Below are positions 23,773 through 32,243 of a stretch of DNA of 32,315 bases, piece after piece. Each line of letters begins with the position of its first letter. The first letter of the stretch is position 1. Location: the NCBI GenBank assembly GCA_003133645.1, contig PKYI01000017.1, positions 1 to 32,315 on the forward strand, in the 5' to 3' direction. A model generated the notes under the pieces. The model saw nothing but the letters and a program-made list of their open reading frames with translations, searched no databases and was not told the origin of the DNA. Position numbers and translations under genes: made by a program. The stretch comes from Acidobacteriota bacterium (lineage in GTDB: Bacteria; Acidobacteriota; Thermoanaerobaculia; Thermoanaerobaculales; Thermoanaerobaculaceae).

Positions 23773-24463
23773 AACGATCGTTGCACCGCATGACGAGTTT
23801 GCGCAGTCGCGCCGTTCGCGCTGGCCGCTCGCCCTCGCTTTACTCGTCGCCGCACTGCTCCTCGTGACAGCCGGCGCGGCGGCGGTGCTCGCGCGGCTGG
23901 GCCGGCCGTTCATCGCCTCCCCGTTCAACGCGACGCCATCCGTCGGCGTCGCCTCCGACAACCCGGCCTACCTCACCAAGCTGGCCAGCCAGGCCGTCAG
24001 GGAGATCGAGAAGGTCCACCCCAAGGGCACCTACATCGTCGTGGACAGCTACCGCAACCAGCTGCACCTGATCCAGGATGGCAAGGTCATCCGCTCCGCC
24101 GTCTGCTCGACCGGGACGGGGCAGGTGCTCAGGGACCCGCGCAACGGTAAGGAGTGGGTCTTCGACACGCCGATGGGCGAGCGCGTGGTCGAACGGAAGG
24201 TGACGCACCCGGTTTGGGCAAAACCCGACTGGGCGTTCATCGAAGACGGGTACCTGCCGCCCAAGGATTCGAGCGAACGCTTCGACAACGAGTCCCTCGG
24301 CAACTACGCGCTCTACATCGGGGACGGCTACATCATTCACGGGACGTTGTTCCAGAGCCTGCTTGGCCGCCGCGTCACGCACGGCTGCGTCAGGCTCGGC
24401 GACGCAGATTTGGAGTTCGTCTACCACCATGCGCCTATCGGCACTCGCGTGTATCTCTATTAG
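23762..24463 (+). CDS. L,D-transpeptidase (YkuD), membrane-anchored
   Basis: A 233-residue protein with a cytoplasmic N-tail, one membrane anchor (about 20-46: WPLALALLVAALLLVTAGAA) and a YkuD domain. The catalytic motif is IHGTLFQSLLGRRVTHGCVRL, with His193, His207 and Cys209. TYIVVDSYRNQLHLIQDGK is the usual domain start. It overlaps the preceding transpeptidase by 11 bp and the next gene by 35 bp, so three genes form one translationally coupled unit. The tandem enzymes have different topologies (lipoprotein versus anchored), which suggests different sites or substrates. Confidence 0.88.
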   Translation: MSAETIVAPHDEFAQSRRSRWPLALALLVAALLLVTAGAAAVLARLGRPFIASPFNATPSVGVASDNPAYLTKLASQAVREIEKVHPKGTYIVVDSYRNQLHLIQDGKVIRSAVCSTGTGQVLRDPRNGKEWVFDTPMGERVVERKVTHPVWAKPDWAFIEDGYLPPKDSSERFDNESLGNYALYIGDGYIIHGTLFQSLLGRRVTHGCVRLGDADLEFVYHHAPIGTRVYLY

Positions 24464-25106
24464 TCTGGCGGCGGCCGGCGCCAAAGCGGGGGCCATCGCC
24501 CCCGAACCGACCCGGGTCGCGGCGCTCCAGATGGAGGCCAGCCTCGCCAAGAAGCCCGACGTGTACCTGCTCCTCGACCCGGAGCGCAGGGTGCTCGAGA
24601 TCAAGGCCCGTGGCGCGGTGCTGGACACGGTGCCGCTGGCCGGCATCGAGGTCATCAGCCAGCAGCCGATCATGGGTCGGCGCCTGCCCTCGCACCCGCC
24701 GATCCCGGCCATCTGGACCGTCGAGCAGGGTGCCGGCGACTCCGACCGCGAGATCATCGCGCCGACCAAGCTCGTACCGGAGCCGAAGAACGACGATGAC
24801 GACACCGAGGACGAGCCCACCACCTCGGCGGGCCCGACCCCGACGCCCACCCCGACACCGGTCACGCCGAGTTCCTACCGCAGCCGCCTCGACAACGGCT
24901 GGGACCTCTGGGTCACCGACGAGCTCCCGCCGCAGACTCGCTGGCAGACGTTGCTCGCGGCGGTGCGCGACGGCTGGCGGCGGCTGCACGGACGCGCCCA
25001 GAACCACATCCCCGCCATCACCCTGGCGATGACCGACGCGGACGCGCAGCGCATCCATCACCTCCTGTGCACCGGAATGCCGATCCTTGTCGCCGACGAG
25101 ATGTAG
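24429..25106 (+). CDS. Secreted protein with a Thr-Pro linker, partner of the L,D-transpeptidases
   Basis: A 225-residue protein with a signal peptide (MRLSALACISISLAAAGAKA) and no recognised domain. Residues 35-110 (VYLLLDPERRVLEIKARGAV, PLAGIEVISQQP) resemble the beta-strand start seen in YkuD-type partners. An acidic stretch (NDDDDTEDE) and a (TP)n linker (about 115-145) follow. The C-terminal part ends near DADAQRIHHLLCTGMPILV. ATG 24429 lies within the preceding gene's end (35-bp overlap). Context indicates an accessory factor for peptidoglycan cross-linking; its role is unknown. Confidence 0.7.
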   Translation: MRLSALACISISLAAAGAKAGAIAPEPTRVAALQMEASLAKKPDVYLLLDPERRVLEIKARGAVLDTVPLAGIEVISQQPIMGRRLPSHPPIPAIWTVEQGAGDSDREIIAPTKLVPEPKNDDDDTEDEPTTSAGPTPTPTPTPVTPSSYRSRLDNGWDLWVTDELPPQTRWQTLLAAVRDGWRRLHGRAQNHIPAITLAMTDADAQRIHHLLCTGMPILVADEM

Positions 25107-25127
25107 CGGCCGCCTCGCGCTTTCTTC

Positions 25128-27905
25128 TCAGTTGCTGCGCAGCTTGGAGACTCTGGCGACGACGTCCCGAAATGCGGGGTTGATCGCCAGGACCTCGCTG
25201 AAACATCCCAGGGCGGCCGTGGTGTTCCCCGCCAGCTCGTGCGCGCGGCCGAGTTCGTAGCGCAGCCCCAGCTCCGCCTCGGGCGGCAGGACGGGCGCGG
25301 TCAGGGCGCGCTGGTACCACTCGGCGCCCTGATCGGGCAGCCCCCTCTCGATGTAACACGCGCCGATCATGCTGGCGCTCTCCACCAGGTAGTCGGAGGA
25401 CTTGGCCGAGAGCTGAAACTCGCCGATCGCCTCGTCGAGGAGTCCCATCTCGCGGTACGCCAGACCGAGGTTGAAGTGGGTGTCGAAATCCTCCTCTTCG
25501 ACCTGCTCGGCGACCCCGCGCTGGAACTCCTTGAAAAGGTCCTCGATGGAGACGTCGGTCCCCTTGCCCGAGCCGGTGGCCTCGGCGACCATCTCCTCGT
25601 CGGCCAGCTCCTTCTCGAGTTCGGCGGCGAGGTCGAAGAACTGCTCCTCCTCGCTGAACAGCTCGGCCGCGGTCGCCACCGCGGCGCCCCGCCGGTCCTC
25701 GTCCCAACCACGCGCCTTGAGCATCGCCTGGCGCGCGAGCACGTCGGGGTGATCGGCGAACGCGACGCGGACCTTCTGCAGGAGCTTGGCGGCGTCGTCG
25801 AGGAGGCCCTGCTGGATCAGGAAGTCGAGTTCGCGCAGCTGGTCTTCGCCGGGACCGGCGAGCACACCGGCGACCTCGACGAACTTCATCGCCTCGTCCG
25901 GGGTCTCGACGGGTTCCTCGTCGGCCGGCGCCAAGACCGGCGGCTGACGCAAGCCCAGCATCGCCTCGAGATCGTCGAGACGCACGCTCCGCGCTCCCGG
26001 CCGCGCGGGCTCGGCTCGCGCCGGGGCGACCGGCGGGGCCGCCAGCAGGTCGTCGAACGACGGCAGCGGCGCCCCCGAATGGAACTCCGGCAACTGACCG
26101 GCGGCGGGTACCGGACCGCCTAGCGCACTCAGGTCGAGGCCGGGAACCGGCAGCGACAGCTCGAGCGCCGACGCCGGGTTTGCCGGAGCGCCATCCTCCC
26201 GCACCGGTGCCGGCGGGAGCGGGACCATCTGCGAGAACGCCGCGAAAGCCTCACGCGCACCGTCGGGCACGCCGGCGGCGGCACGCTGCGCCGGCGCGAG
26301 CGGCTTTGCAGGCGGAGCCCCCGGCTCAAGGGCCGGGGCAAGCGACGGCTCGGGTTGCCGGCCCTCGGCCTCCGCCGGCTCGCCGCCCAGCGACGCGAGC
26401 AGCTCGCGCCCGCGGGTGTGCGCAGGGTCGAGCGCGAGCAGCCGCTGGAGGTGGGCGACCGCCTTGTCCGTCAGGCCGTACTTGGCGAACACCACGGCCT
26501 CGGTGAAGAGTTCTTCGAGGTTGGCCGGGCCGAGCGACGGCTCGGTGAGCCCGGCGGCCTGCGGCGGTTCCGGCGGCCCCGCCCCCGGCTCAAGGGCCGG
26601 GGCAGGTCCCGGCTCCTTGGCTGCGGCAAGCCCCGGCGCGGCCGGAACGATATCGACCTCCACGAACTCGACATCCTCGTCGTCCGTCCCGGGCGCCGGC
26701 GGTTGGACCGCCCCTCGCGCGGCGGGGGCCGCCGGGCGCCCGCCCAATTCCGCCAAGCGCTGGGCGAACAGCGGGTCGAACGGCGCCTTGACTGCCAGCC
26801 GGTGGTAGAGAGACGCCGCTTCGGCGCGCCGGCCGGCCACGAAGTACGCGTCGGCCAGATCCCTCTCGACGCCGACGACCGCCTCGGCGTCGTCGAGCTG
26901 TTCGAACACTTTGAGCGCGCGCTTCAGCACCTCGGGGTCGCCGGGCGCGCTCGCCATCAGCTTCTTGACCAGCGTGGCCGCCCGCGCGACGTCGCGGGCC
27001 TGCAGGAGCCGGTCGACCAACGACAGAGGCCGGCCCTTGAGGTCCCCGGCGATCCCGGACTTGATCATCACGTCGGCAAAGAGCTGGGCGACGTCGGTGC
27101 GCTCCGGGGCCTTGTCGAAGAGATCTTCGAGCAAGCGGACGGCCTCCTCGGTCTCCCCAGCCTCGACCAGGGCGCGCGCGGCCGCCCGCCGCAATTCGAT
27201 CCCCCCCTTACTTGCGGCGAGCGCCTTCTTGGCCAGCTCCACCGCCTGGGCCTGGCGGCCGGCTCCCACGAGCGCGTCGATGCACGGCGCGGCAAGGTCC
27301 GCCTGCTCGGGACCGAGGTCGAGGATCCGGAAATAGAGCTTCACCGCCTCGTCGAGCATGCCGCGGGAGAGCAACGAGCGCCCGAGCGCGTCGATCTCGG
27401 GGCCCACGTTCGCGACATTGCCGAGCTGCACCGACAGGTCGACGAGCTTGGCCCGGGCCTGCAGGTTGGAGGGTTCGCGCTCGACCAGGCGGCGGAACAC
27501 CCGCATCGCGTCCTGGGGCTGCTTCGAGCGCATGAACCAGTCGGCGAGCGTCAGCAGTTGCTGCCGTCCCTCGATCGCGAGGCCCTGTTTGAAGTAGAGG
27601 TCGGCCAGCCGCTCGTAGGTTTCGGTGCGGCGGGGATCGAGGCGGTTGACCTTCTTGTAGATTGCGATGGACTTCAGGAAGAAGCCGTCGGCCGCGAAGT
27701 GCTCGGCGATGCGCTGGTAGACCTCGATCGCCTCCGGGATGCGCTCCACCCGCACCAGGAGGTCGCCGAGGTGGTTGAGCGTGTTGGTGTCGCCCGGAGC
27801 CTGATCGACGGCGCGCATGTACTGCTTGATGGCAGCATCGAGCTTGCCGCGCGCGGCGAGCTTCTCCGCTTCCTGGATGATCTGATCCCTCTTCGCCGAA
27901 GCCAT
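25128..27905 (-). CDS. Large cytoplasmic tetratricopeptide repeat protein
   Basis: A 925-residue protein with no signal peptide. TPR units fill the N-terminal ~375 residues (for example GKLDAAIKQYMRAVDQAPGD and RTETYERLADLYFKQGLAIE) and the C-terminal ~240. Between them is a Pro/Ala/Glu-rich linker broken by another TPR (VVFAKYGLTDKAVAHLQRLL). A 24-bp stretch is repeated exactly in the linker (26317-26340 and 26581-26604). Such proteins often scaffold motility or secretion machines, but no function can be assigned. ATG 27905 has no Shine-Dalgarno. It converges with the envelope cluster and follows rnhB by 22 bp. Confidence 0.8.
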   Translation of the reverse strand: MASAKRDQIIQEAEKLAARGKLDAAIKQYMRAVDQAPGDTNTLNHLGDLLVRVERIPEAIEVYQRIAEHFAADGFFLKSIAIYKKVNRLDPRRTETYERLADLYFKQGLAIEGRQQLLTLADWFMRSKQPQDAMRVFRRLVEREPSNLQARAKLVDLSVQLGNVANVGPEIDALGRSLLSRGMLDEAVKLYFRILDLGPEQADLAAPCIDALVGAGRQAQAVELAKKALAASKGGIELRRAAARALVEAGETEEAVRLLEDLFDKAPERTDVAQLFADVMIKSGIAGDLKGRPLSLVDRLLQARDVARAATLVKKLMASAPGDPEVLKRALKVFEQLDDAEAVVGVERDLADAYFVAGRRAEAASLYHRLAVKAPFDPLFAQRLAELGGRPAAPAARGAVQPPAPGTDDEDVEFVEVDIVPAAPGLAAAKEPGPAPALEPGAGPPEPPQAAGLTEPSLGPANLEELFTEAVVFAKYGLTDKAVAHLQRLLALDPAHTRGRELLASLGGEPAEAEGRQPEPSLAPALEPGAPPAKPLAPAQRAAAGVPDGAREAFAAFSQMVPLPPAPVREDGAPANPASALELSLPVPGLDLSALGGPVPAAGQLPEFHSGAPLPSFDDLLAAPPVAPARAEPARPGARSVRLDDLEAMLGLRQPPVLAPADEEPVETPDEAMKFVEVAGVLAGPGEDQLRELDFLIQQGLLDDAAKLLQKVRVAFADHPDVLARQAMLKARGWDEDRRGAAVATAAELFSEEEQFFDLAAELEKELADEEMVAEATGSGKGTDVSIEDLFKEFQRGVAEQVEEEDFDTHFNLGLAYREMGLLDEAIGEFQLSAKSSDYLVESASMIGACYIERGLPDQGAEWYQRALTAPVLPPEAELGLRYELGRAHELAGNTTAALGCFSEVLAINPAFRDVVARVSKLRSN

Positions 27906-27927
27906 ATGGAGGTCTATGCCCCGAAAT

Positions 27928-28539
27928 TTATGCTAGCACACGCACCGGCGCGTACGTCGTCCGGTGCAGCGCGGAAACGCCCAAGCGCCGGAGCGCATCG
28001 AGGTGCGCCGGAGTCGGGTAGCCCTTGTTGGATGCCCACCCGTAGCCAGGGTACTCGCGCTCGAGCGCCGCCATCGCGCGGTCGCGCACGACCTTGGCGA
28101 GGATCGAGGCGGCGGCGACGCACCAGTAGCGGGCGTCCGCGCGAGGTTCGGCGAGGACGGGCACGGCAAGGCCAGGGAGAAACACCGCGTCGCTGACGAC
28201 GAGGCCGAAGTCGGCGTCGAGGGCGAGGACCGCGTCCACCATCGCCGCACGCGTGGCCTCGAGAATGTTGACGCGGTCGATCTCGGCTGGGCTGCGCTGG
28301 GCGACCGCAAAGGCGACCGCCTTGGCGCGGATCTCGATGGCCAGCCGCTCACGGACCGCTGGGCGCAGGCGTTTGGAGTCGTCGAGGCCGGCAATCGGCC
28401 GGGCGGGATCGAGAACCACCGCGGCAACCGTAACCGGCCCCGCGATCGCGCCCCGCCCGACTTCGTCCACGCCGGCGATCAAACCGTGGCGGGCCGCAAG
28501 CTCCCGGTCAAGCGAGCCGTCTGGCGGCGCGCCGCTCAC
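27928..28539 (-). CDS. rnhB: Ribonuclease HII
   Basis: Cleaves RNA in RNA-DNA hybrids and removes single ribonucleotides. The 203-residue protein has the metal-binding Asp/Glu in [23 protein letters not shown], a later acidic site in FGLVVSDAV, and [13 protein letters not shown]. The C-terminal region [18 protein letters not shown] is typical. Start is GTG 28539, overlapping the rplS stop as GTGA. It is the last gene of the ffh-rpsP-khpA-rimM-trmD-rplS block, the usual bacterial order. Confidence 0.96.
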   Translation of the reverse strand: MSGAPPDGSLDRELAARHGLIAGVDEVGRGAIAGPVTVAAVVLDPARPIAGLDDSKRLRPAVRERLAIEIRAKAVAFAVAQRSPAEIDRVNILEATRAAMVDAVLALDADFGLVVSDAVFLPGLAVPVLAEPRADARYWCVAAASILAKVVRDRAMAALEREYPGYGWASNKGYPTPAHLDALRRLGVSALHRTTYAPVRVLA

Positions 28540-28886
28540 CGACGGTCGTATTCTTCCTCGAGGCGGGCCGCCTTACCCTTGAGGTTGCGCAGGAAGTAGA
28601 GCTTGGCGCGGCGGACGCGACCGTGGCGCACCACCTCGATGCGGTCGATGCTCGGCGAGTGCACGGGGAAGATTCGCTCCACTCCGATGCTGTAGGAAAT
28701 CTTGCGAACCGTGAAGCTCTCCCGGACGCTGCCACCCTTGCGGCCGATCACGACGCCTTCGAACACCTGAATGCGTTCCTTCTCGCCCTCACGCACCTTG
28801 ACGTGGACCCGCACCGTGTCACCCGGGCCGAACGCTGGGATGCCGTCGCGCAACTGCTCTTTCTCGAGCTCGCGTAGTAGATCCAT
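28536..28886 (-). CDS. rplS: 50S ribosomal protein bL19
   Basis: bL19 sits at the subunit interface. Length is 116 residues, with [40 protein letters not shown] and [23 protein letters not shown] 28886 has GGGAGG about 6 bp upstream. An in-frame extension upstream into trmD's shadow is not protein-like. It lies 73 bp after trmD with a -10-like TATAAT in the gap. Confidence 0.98.
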   Translation of the reverse strand: MDLLRELEKEQLRDGIPAFGPGDTVRVHVKVREGEKERIQVFEGVVIGRKGGSVRESFTVRKISYSIGVERIFPVHSPSIDRIEVVRHGRVRRAKLYFLRNLKGKAARLEEEYDRR

Positions 28887-28940
28887 GATCAACCTCCCGC
28901 CCTGACCACGCTCGACACAAGGACGTGGCGCGGAAAAGGG

Positions 28941-28946
28941 ATTATA
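28941..28946 (-). promoter_or_regulatory. -10 box, possible internal promoter for rplS
   Basis: A perfect TATAAT on the minus strand (28946-28941) in the trmD-rplS gap. The best -35 candidate (TTGAGC) is only 11 bp away, so promoter strength is unclear. Confidence 0.4.
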
Positions 28947-28959
28947 CACACAATCCCGC

Positions 28960-29772
28960 TCAACGGCCAGATTCCGGCCCACCGTTCCCCCGCCCACCGG
29001 GAACCGCCTCGCCGTCCGCGGGCCGGGGGAGGCCCTCCTCGCTCGCCACCGCGAGCGCGAGCCGGCGCACCTCGTCCGGAAGACCGGCCCACCCCCGCGC
29101 CACCAGGTCCGGCCGCCGGCGCAGCGTGTCCAGCACCGCCCGGCGGAGCCGCCATCGGCGCACCGCCTCGTGGTCCCCGGAGGCGAGAACCTCGGGCACG
29201 CCGAGGCCCTCGAACTCGCGCGGCCGGGTGTACACCGGGTGGTCGAGGAGCATCGAGGTGAACGAGTCGGCCGCCACCGAGCCGGGGTCGCCGACGACGC
29301 CGGGAAGGTGGCGGGCCACCGCGTCAAGCATCGCGAGCGCGGCGAGCTCGCCACCCGACAGCACGAAGTCGCCGAGGGAGATCTCGTCGGCGTGCAGCGC
29401 CTCGTGGACGCGCTCGTCGAACCCCTCGTAGCGCCCGCACACGAACACGATCCGGCCGAGCGAGGCCAGCTCGCGCGCTACGGCGTCGTCGAAGCGGCGG
29501 CCGCGCGGGTCGGGGAGGACGACGTGGGGCGGCTCGGACGCCATTGCAGCGACGGCGCGCACGGCCGGCACCACGGCGGAGACCATCAGTACCATCCCAG
29601 GCCCGCCGCCGTACGGCTCGTCGTCCACCTGACCGTAGCGGTTGACCGCCCACTTCCTGAGGTCGTGGACCCGAACGTCGAGGACACCGGCCGCGATGCC
29701 GCGGCCGAGCACGCCAACGGCAAAGTACGGCTCGACGGCCGCCGGGAACAGCGTCAGAATGTCACAGCGCAT
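28960..29772 (-). CDS. trmD: tRNA (guanine-N1-)-methyltransferase TrmD
   Basis: Methylates G37 of tRNAs reading CUN, CCN and CGG. The 270-residue SPOUT protein has [17 protein letters not shown], the tRNA site [13 protein letters not shown], and the trefoil-knot SAM region [14 protein letters not shown] and [16 protein letters not shown]. The C-terminal [19 protein letters not shown] is also conserved. ATG 29772 is preferred by homology; ATG 29778 would add two residues. It overlaps the rimM end by 11 bp. Confidence 0.97.
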   Translation of the reverse strand: MRCDILTLFPAAVEPYFAVGVLGRGIAAGVLDVRVHDLRKWAVNRYGQVDDEPYGGGPGMVLMVSAVVPAVRAVAAMASEPPHVVLPDPRGRRFDDAVARELASLGRIVFVCGRYEGFDERVHEALHADEISLGDFVLSGGELAALAMLDAVARHLPGVVGDPGSVAADSFTSMLLDHPVYTRPREFEGLGVPEVLASGDHEAVRRWRLRRAVLDTLRRRPDLVARGWAGLPDEVRRLALAVASEEGLPRPADGEAVPGGRGNGGPESGR

Positions 29773-30295
29773 CGCCATCGAACAGGCCGCGCGGGGGATC
29801 CAGCTCGACGCTGCGAGCTTCGAGGTCCACGCGCACCACGATCGGCGAGAGGAACGGCACGAGCACCTCGCCCGCGGCCGTGGCGACGACCAGGAGGCCT
29901 CCGCCGGGACCGTCCTGCAGCGCCGTCACCTCGCCGAGAACCGCGCCCCCCCTGGACACGCACCGGCAGCCGATCAGCTCGTGCTCGTAGTAGTAGTTCT
30001 CGGGGAGCCGGGAACGCTCCTGGGCGGGAAGGAACACCCACAACCCGCGCCAGGCGTCGATTTCCTCGCGCGTTCGGACATCGGCGAAGCTCAACAGCCA
30101 ATCGCCCTTGTGCCGGCGCACCTGGTACACGGTCGCGCGCAGCGTGGGGCCGTCCTCGCCGAGCCCGATCTGGGTGCCGGCAACGAGGCGTTCCGGAAAA
30201 TCGGTCACGATCTCGACGGTGACCTCGCCGTGAAGCCCGTGAGGCCGGCGCAACCGCCCCACCGCCAGCCAGCTGGGTTCGGGGCTCTCGGCCAC
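29762..30295 (-). CDS. rimM: 16S rRNA processing protein RimM
   Basis: Assists 30S head assembly and binds uS19. The 177-residue protein has the RimM N-terminal motif LAVGRLRRPHGLHGEVTVE and the PRC-barrel part with YYYEHELIGCRCVSRGG and LVPFLSPIVVRVDLEARSV. It starts with GTG 30295, 4 bp after khpA. It overlaps trmD, matching the conserved rpsP-(khpA)-rimM-trmD-rplS arrangement. Confidence 0.96.
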   Translation of the reverse strand: MAESPEPSWLAVGRLRRPHGLHGEVTVEIVTDFPERLVAGTQIGLGEDGPTLRATVYQVRRHKGDWLLSFADVRTREEIDAWRGLWVFLPAQERSRLPENYYYEHELIGCRCVSRGGAVLGEVTALQDGPGGGLLVVATAAGEVLVPFLSPIVVRVDLEARSVELDPPRGLFDGDAL

Positions 30296-30299
30296 AGAG

Positions 30300-30530
30300 C
30301 TACTCGAGGATCTCGAGCACGAAGCACTTGCGCACCTTCATGCCGGCCGCGGCGAGCAGCGTGCGGACCGCCCGGGCGGTCTTCCCCTGCTTGCCGATCA
30401 CCTTGCCGAGGTCCTCGGTGGCGACCCGCAGTTCGAGCACGGTCGTCTGTTCGCCAACGACCTCGCGCACCTGGACCTTGTCGGGCTGATCGACGAGCGC
30501 CTTCGCGATCTGCTCCACGAGTTCCTTCAT
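30300..30530 (-). CDS. khpA: KH-domain RNA-binding protein KhpA
   Basis: A 76-residue single KH domain: [19 protein letters not shown], the GxxG loop in [19 protein letters not shown] and a closing strand. KhpA proteins bind RNA, in some bacteria with KhpB, and affect cell-division and envelope gene expression. It lies 34 bp after rpsP and 4 bp before rimM, the usual place. Confidence 0.95.
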   Translation of the reverse strand: MKELVEQIAKALVDQPDKVQVREVVGEQTTVLELRVATEDLGKVIGKQGKTARAVRTLLAAAGMKVRKCFVLEILE

Positions 30531-30564
30531 GAGCGCCTCCGATCGAGCGACGTGCGGCGGGAGT

Positions 30565-30801
30565 TCAGCTCTTGGACTTGTCGAACAGGCTCTTCACGGT
30601 CGGGGAAAGCTTGGCGCCACGCGCCACCCAGTACTCCACGCGCTCACGGTCGAGACGCACGTCCGCCGGCACGGTTCGCGGGTTGTAGAAACCGACCTCC
30701 TCCAGCACCGCGGCGGTCGGCGTCTGACGGCGGTCAGAAACCACCACTCGGTACACAGGGCGCTTGTTGGAGCCCATTCGCCGCAGTCGAATCATCAGCA
30801 T
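30565..30801 (-). CDS. rpsP: 30S ribosomal protein bS16
   Basis: A 78-residue bS16 with [19 protein letters not shown] at the start, [11 protein letters not shown], and the C-terminal [22 protein letters not shown] 30801 has AAGGAGAG about 6 bp upstream; ATG 30795 is also possible and would drop two residues. It follows ffh by 73 bp, as in many bacteria. Confidence 0.98.
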   Translation of the reverse strand: MLMIRLRRMGSNKRPVYRVVVSDRRQTPTAAVLEEVGFYNPRTVPADVRLDRERVEYWVARGAKLSPTVKSLFDKSKS

Positions 30802-30874
30802 CGAACACTCTCCTTACCTTATCGGCCGCGGATCCACCGCGACCTGTCATTGTACCAAATCCCCGGCGGCCGTC

Positions 30875-32194
30875 TCATAACCCCATGCCCCGCAACGCAC
30901 GCCGGGGGTCGCCGCTCGACAGGCGCCTGACCATGCGTTTCATCTCGCCGTACTGCCGCAGCAGCCGGTTGACCTCCTCGACGGTGCTCCCGGCGCCGCG
31001 GGCGATGCGCTTGCGCCGCGAGCCGTTGATGATCTCCGGGTGGTGGCGCTCTGAGGCGGTCATCGAGGAAATGATCGCCTCGAAACGGACGAGCTTCCTG
31101 TCGTCCACCTGCGGCGCCTTGAGCGCCTTCGCCCCCGGCAGCAGGTCCACGAGTTGCTCGAGCAGGCCGCCGCCACGCATCTGCTTGAGCTGGTCGCGCA
31201 GGTCGTCGAGGTCGAACCCCTGCTTTTTGAGCTTCTTTTCCATCTCGGCGGCGCGCTTCTCGTCCACCACCGCCTGTGCCTTCTCGAAGAAGGTCGCCAT
31301 GTCGCCGAGGCCGAGGATGCGGGCCGCCATGCGGTCGGGGTGGAACAGCTCGAAGTCCTCGAGCCGCTCGCCGACGCCGACGAGGCGGATAGGCTTGCCC
31401 GCGATCGAGACCACCGAGAGCGCCGCGCCGCCACGCGCGTCGCCGTCGAGCTTGGTGAGGATCACGCCGGAAAGCGGCAGCCGCGCAGAGAACGCCTCGG
31501 CCTGGCGCACCGCGTCCTGGCCGGTCATCGCGTCGGCCACGAACAGCACCTCGGACGGCTTGAGGATCTCGTTCAGCTCGGTCAACTCCGCCATCAGCTC
31601 CTCGTCGACGTGGAGCCGCCCGGCGGTGTCGAACACGATCACCTCGAACCCCTTGCGCCGCGCCTCGATGAGCGACGCGCGGGCGATGTCCGCCGGCTTC
31701 GTCCAGGCACGGGTGTCGAGCACCGGCATGCCGGCCTGGCTCCCGAGCTGTTCGAGCTGGTCGCGCGCGGCCGGGCGCTGCGTGTCCGCCGGGACGAGCA
31801 GCACGTGCTTGCCGAGCGTGCGCTTGATGAACACCGCGATCTTGGCGGCGGTCGTGGTCTTGCCGGTCCCTTGCAGCCCGACGAGCAATAGCGGCGCCGG
31901 AAAGCCCTTGAACTTGAGCGGCCGCGCCTCGCCGCCGAGCAGGCGGGTCAGCTCCTCGTGCACGATCTTCACGACCTGCTGCGCTGGACTCAGCGAGGCG
32001 AGGACTTCCTTCCCGAGCGCCCGCTCCCGCACCCTGGTGGTGAACTCCTTGACCACCGGGAGCGCAACGTCGGCGCCGAGCAGGGCACGGCGGATCTCCG
32101 CCAGGGCGTCGTCCACGTGCTTCTCGGTGAGGTGCCCCTCGCCGCGCAATGTCTTGAACACCTTTTGCAGCCGTTCGGAGATCGCTTCGAGCAT
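30875..32194 (-). CDS. ffh: Signal recognition particle protein Ffh
   Basis: SRP54 GTPase that targets nascent membrane proteins to FtsY. Of 439 residues, the N-domain is first (MLEAISERLQKVFKTLRGEG). The G-domain has G1 GLQGTGKTTTAAK, FDTAGRLHVD and TKLDGDARGG. The M-domain has SRRKRIARGAGSTVEEVNRLL and closes RMVRRLSSGDPRRALRGMG. ATG 32194 has GGGAGGGG just upstream; an in-frame extension to 32254 enters the repeat tail and is rejected. It heads the ribosome-biogenesis operon. Confidence 0.98.
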   Translation of the reverse strand: MLEAISERLQKVFKTLRGEGHLTEKHVDDALAEIRRALLGADVALPVVKEFTTRVRERALGKEVLASLSPAQQVVKIVHEELTRLLGGEARPLKFKGFPAPLLLVGLQGTGKTTTAAKIAVFIKRTLGKHVLLVPADTQRPAARDQLEQLGSQAGMPVLDTRAWTKPADIARASLIEARRKGFEVIVFDTAGRLHVDEELMAELTELNEILKPSEVLFVADAMTGQDAVRQAEAFSARLPLSGVILTKLDGDARGGAALSVVSIAGKPIRLVGVGERLEDFELFHPDRMAARILGLGDMATFFEKAQAVVDEKRAAEMEKKLKKQGFDLDDLRDQLKQMRGGGLLEQLVDLLPGAKALKAPQVDDRKLVRFEAIISSMTASERHHPEIINGSRRKRIARGAGSTVEEVNRLLRQYGEMKRMVRRLSSGDPRRALRGMGL

Positions 32195-32213
32195 GCCCCT
32201 CCCAGGACCGCAA

Positions 32214-32243
32214 AGTCTATCATCCCGCCGAGGGCGCTGCCGA
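32214..32243 (-). promoter_or_regulatory. Candidate ffh promoter touching repeat copy 3
   Basis: TAGACT (32219-32214, minus) with TCGGCA (32243-32238) at an 18-bp spacer. The -35-like hexamer lies in the tail region of repeat copy 3, so the repeat may contribute to, or sit right against, this promoter. The -35 is weak. Confidence 0.4.
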
